Positions 61,577 through 64,000 of a stretch of 64,000 bases of DNA are shown in pieces. Where the stretch lies: positions 620,001 through 684,000 of the forward strand of contig NZ_OEST01000002.1 in the NCBI RefSeq assembly GCF_900241005.1, given 5' to 3'. The position numbers and the translations under genes are program-made. The number at the start of each line of letters is the position of its first letter. The stretch's first letter is position 1. This stretch comes from Bacteroides cutis. Lineage in GTDB: Bacteria; Bacteroidota; Bacteroidia; Bacteroidales; Bacteroidaceae. Below the pieces are notes generated by a model that had not been told where the DNA came from, made no database searches, and saw only the letters and a program-made list of their open reading frames with translations.

Positions 61577-64000
61577 ATGAGAAAAGAAAATCTTTTTAAC
61601 AACAAAAGAAAAGAAAAGCCCGGACAAAGACAGCCCAAAGAGTTGGGTCTATACAATGCATCATACGAACACGATGCGTGTGGTGTAGGTATGTTGGTAA
61701 ACATCTGCGGAGGTAAATCGCACGAACTAGTGGAGTCTGCACTGAAGGTATTGGAGAACATGCGTCATCGTGGAGCAGAAGGTGCCGATAATAAAACCGG
61801 AGACGGTGCCGGCATTATGTTACAGATACCACACGAATTTATTCTGCTACAAGGTATACCGGTTCCCGAAAAAGGCAAGTACGGTACGGGACTGTTATTC
61901 CTCCCTAAGGATGAGAAAGCCCAAGCGGCCATATTGAGTGTCATCATCGAAGAAATAGAAAAGGAAGGACTAACTCTGATGCACCTGCGGAACGTACCAA
62001 CGTGTCCTGAAATATTAGGTGAAACCGCACTTGCCAATGAACCGGACATCAAACAAATCTTCATTACCGGATTCATGGAAAGCGAGACCGCCGACCGTAA
62101 ACTTTATATAATAAGAAAAAGGATAGAAAATAAAATATACCGGTCGGACATCCCTACACGGGAATATTTCTATATCGTGTCACTATCGACAAAAAATATT
62201 ATCTACAAAGGTATGTTGTCTTCCTTACAATTGCGTACCTATTTCCCTGACCTGACTAACAATTATTTCACCAGTGGATTGGCATTGGTACACTCTCGCT
62301 TCAGTACCAACACTTTCCCCACTTGGGGACTGGCTCAGCCATTCCGCCTGTTGGCACACAATGGAGAAATCAATACCATCCGTGGTAATCGCGGATGGAT
62401 GGAAGCTCGTGAAAGCGTGCTCTCCACTCCCACACTTGGCGACATCAAGGAACTGCGTCCCCTCATTCAGCCAGGCATGAGCGATAGTGCCTCATTAGAT
62501 AATGTATTGGAGTTTCTTGTAATGTCGGGATTGAGCCTGCCACATGCCATGGCGATGCTTATACCAGAATCTTTCAACGAAAAGAACCCTATCAGCGAAG
62601 ACTTGAAAGCCTTCTATGAATATCATTCCATCCTAATGGAACCATGGGATGGTCCGGCAGCGTTACTTTTCAGTGACGGACGGTATGCCGGCGGTATGCT
62701 CGATCGTAACGGTCTGCGTCCCGCACGTTACCTCATCACCAAGAGCGACATGATGGTAGTGGCAAGTGAAGTCGGCGTAATGGATTTCGAACCGGGAGAC
62801 ATCAAAGAAAAAGGACGCTTGCAACCTGGTAAAATTTTATTGGTTGATACTGAGAAAGGTAAAATATATTATGACGGAGAATTGAAAAAACAGCTTGCCG
62901 AAGCCAAACCTTATCGTACTTGGCTTGCCGGTAATCGTATCGAACTGAACGAATTGAAAAGCGGACGTAAAGTTCCTCACAGCGTGAAGCATTATGGCAG
63001 TATGCTACGTACTTTCGGCTTCTCCAAAGAAGATATAGAAAAAATCATCATGCCGATGGCAAGCAATGGTGCCGAACCCGTCAGTGCCATGGGTAACGAT
63101 ACACCACTTGCCATACTTTCCGATAAACCACAATTGTTATATAATTACTTCCGCCAGCAATTCGCCCAAGTAACGAACCCTCCTATCGACCCTATCCGGG
63201 AGGAGCTCGTGATGTCCCTGACGGAATATATCGGTGCCGTAGGTATGAATATTCTGACCCCCAACGAAAGCCACTGCAAAATGGTGCGCCTGAACCATCC
63301 GATACTGACTAATACACAGTTAGACTTACTTTGCAACATCCGTTATAAAGGCTTCAAAACCATAAAATTACCAATGTTGTTTGAAGCTTCCAAAGGGCGT
63401 TCCGGATTACAGGAATCACTTGCGGAACTATGTAAACTCGCCGAGAATTCCGTAACAGAGGGTGTGAACTATATTGTGCTGACCGACCGTGACGTAGATG
63501 CCACACATGCCGCCATTCCTTCACTACTTGCTGTGTCTGCCGTACATCACCATCTCATTTCGGTAGGCAAACGTGTACAAACTGCACTAGTAGTAGAAAG
63601 TGGAGAAATACGCGAAGTGATGCATGCCGCGCTGTTACTGGGTTTTGGTGCCAGTGCATTAAATCCTTATATGGCATTCGCCGTACTCGACAAACTGGTA
63701 ACCGACAAGGAAATACAGCTTGACTATGCCACAGCAGAGAAAAACTACATCAAAGCCATCTGTAAAGGCCTGTTCAAAGTAATGAGCAAAATGGGTATCA
63801 GTACCATCCGTTCCTATCGTGGAGCAAAAATATTCGAAGCTATCGGATTAAGTGAAGAATTGAGTAACACCTACTTCGGCGGACTGAAATCTGCTATCGG
63901 CGGTATCCGTCTCGACGAGGTAGCACAAGATGCCATTGCTTTTCACAATGAAGGAAAAGAAATAATCAAGAACGAAGTATTAGAAAATAAAGGTGAAGCA
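61577..64000 (+). CDS. gltB: glutamate synthase large subunit, 3' end cut off by window
   Basis: This class II amidotransferase plus FMN enzyme makes glutamate from glutamine and 2-oxoglutarate. The frame is open for 808 codons to the window edge (full length is about 1500 aa). The propeptide is about 34 residues, ending EHDA; the nucleophile Cys35 begins CGVGMLVNICGG. RHRGAEGADNKTGDGAGIMLQIP, SRFSTNTFPTWGLAQPFRLLAHNGEINT and the Glt_central start (NLCTL-like region NPPIDPIREELVMSLTEYIGAVGMNIL) follow in order. It is divergent from glmS. A gltD gene is expected just beyond the window. Confidence 0.96.
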   Translation, partial: MRKENLFNNKRKEKPGQRQPKELGLYNASYEHDACGVGMLVNICGGKSHELVESALKVLENMRHRGAEGADNKTGDGAGIMLQIPHEFILLQGIPVPEKGKYGTGLLFLPKDEKAQAAILSVIIEEIEKEGLTLMHLRNVPTCPEILGETALANEPDIKQIFITGFMESETADRKLYIIRKRIENKIYRSDIPTREYFYIVSLSTKNIIYKGMLSSLQLRTYFPDLTNNYFTSGLALVHSRFSTNTFPTWGLAQPFRLLAHNGEINTIRGNRGWMEARESVLSTPTLGDIKELRPLIQPGMSDSASLDNVLEFLVMSGLSLPHAMAMLIPESFNEKNPISEDLKAFYEYHSILMEPWDGPAALLFSDGRYAGGMLDRNGLRPARYLITKSDMMVVASEVGVMDFEPGDIKEKGRLQPGKILLVDTEKGKIYYDGELKKQLAEAKPYRTWLAGNRIELNELKSGRKVPHSVKHYGSMLRTFGFSKEDIEKIIMPMASNGAEPVSAMGNDTPLAILSDKPQLLYNYFRQQFAQVTNPPIDPIREELVMSLTEYIGAVGMNILTPNESHCKMVRLNHPILTNTQLDLLCNIRYKGFKTIKLPMLFEASKGRSGLQESLAELCKLAENSVTEGVNYIVLTDRDVDATHAAIPSLLAVSAVHHHLISVGKRVQTALVVESGEIREVMHAALLLGFGASALNPYMAFAVLDKLVTDKEIQLDYATAEKNYIKAICKGLFKVMSKMGISTIRSYRGAKIFEAIGLSEELSNTYFGGLKSAIGGIRLDEVAQDAIAFHNEGKEIIKNEVLENKGEA

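Overview
The window is a piece of a Bacteroides chromosome (class Bacteroidia; species not assigned). Three things point there: promoters of the Bacteroides TTTG / TAnnTTTG type in front of most genes, the gene families present (Mfa1-type pili, DUF3868/DUF3575, DUF4301, PepSY-like proteins, Bacteroides tyrosine recombinases), and AT-rich intergenic DNA with few Shine-Dalgarno sequences.

Left housekeeping block (1-15.6 kb): the end of a glycogen branching enzyme, a TPR protein, tRNA-Arg(UCU), dnaB, ispE, a PepSY-like protein, purT, a DUF4301 protein, a RelA-type (p)ppGpp synthetase whose hydrolase motifs look dead, dgkA, a compact MFS transporter, panB, a HAD phosphatase and a MATE exporter.

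Accessory island (15.6-31.4 kb): a deleted ABC-permease relic and an orphan HTH regulator sit at its left edge. Next comes a six-gene leftward operon for a type V (Mfa1/Fim-like) pilus: DUF3575, DUF3868, Mfa1 major subunit, FimB/Mfa2 anchor, and two large lipoprotein accessory or tip subunits. Upstream of the operon are two adjacent inverted-repeat cassettes and a tyrosine recombinase gene. This is the architecture of a phase-variable promoter, and here it has two recombination cassettes with related sites. The one clear promoter, in the distal cassette, points away from the pilus genes, so the sequenced copy looks OFF. An IS21-family element with a frameshifted istB closes the island. The island interrupts an ABC-permease operon: permease and ATPase lie on the right, the permease relic on the left.

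Right of the island (31.4-45.4 kb): the ABC ATPase and permease have a sigma-54 promoter and two tandem 17-bp palindromes upstream. They are followed by a lipoprotein phosphoesterase, a predicted outer-envelope protein, and an NtrC-type response regulator with its histidine kinase, the probable activator. Then come a K+/H+ antiporter, an acyl-CoA synthetase, a DUF169-GNAT fusion, a mini alanyl-tRNA editing protein, and a small heat-shock protein that also has a sigma-54-like promoter. Two candidate small RNA genes of about 60 nt, each with its own promoter and terminator, lie in this region.

Right housekeeping block (45.9-64 kb): an acyltransferase, an RND efflux operon (adaptor, pump, TolC), and a glutamine-nitrogen cluster of carB, carA, purF, glmS and divergent gltB (cut by the window end). 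The products of carA, purF, glmS and gltB are all glutamine amidotransferases.
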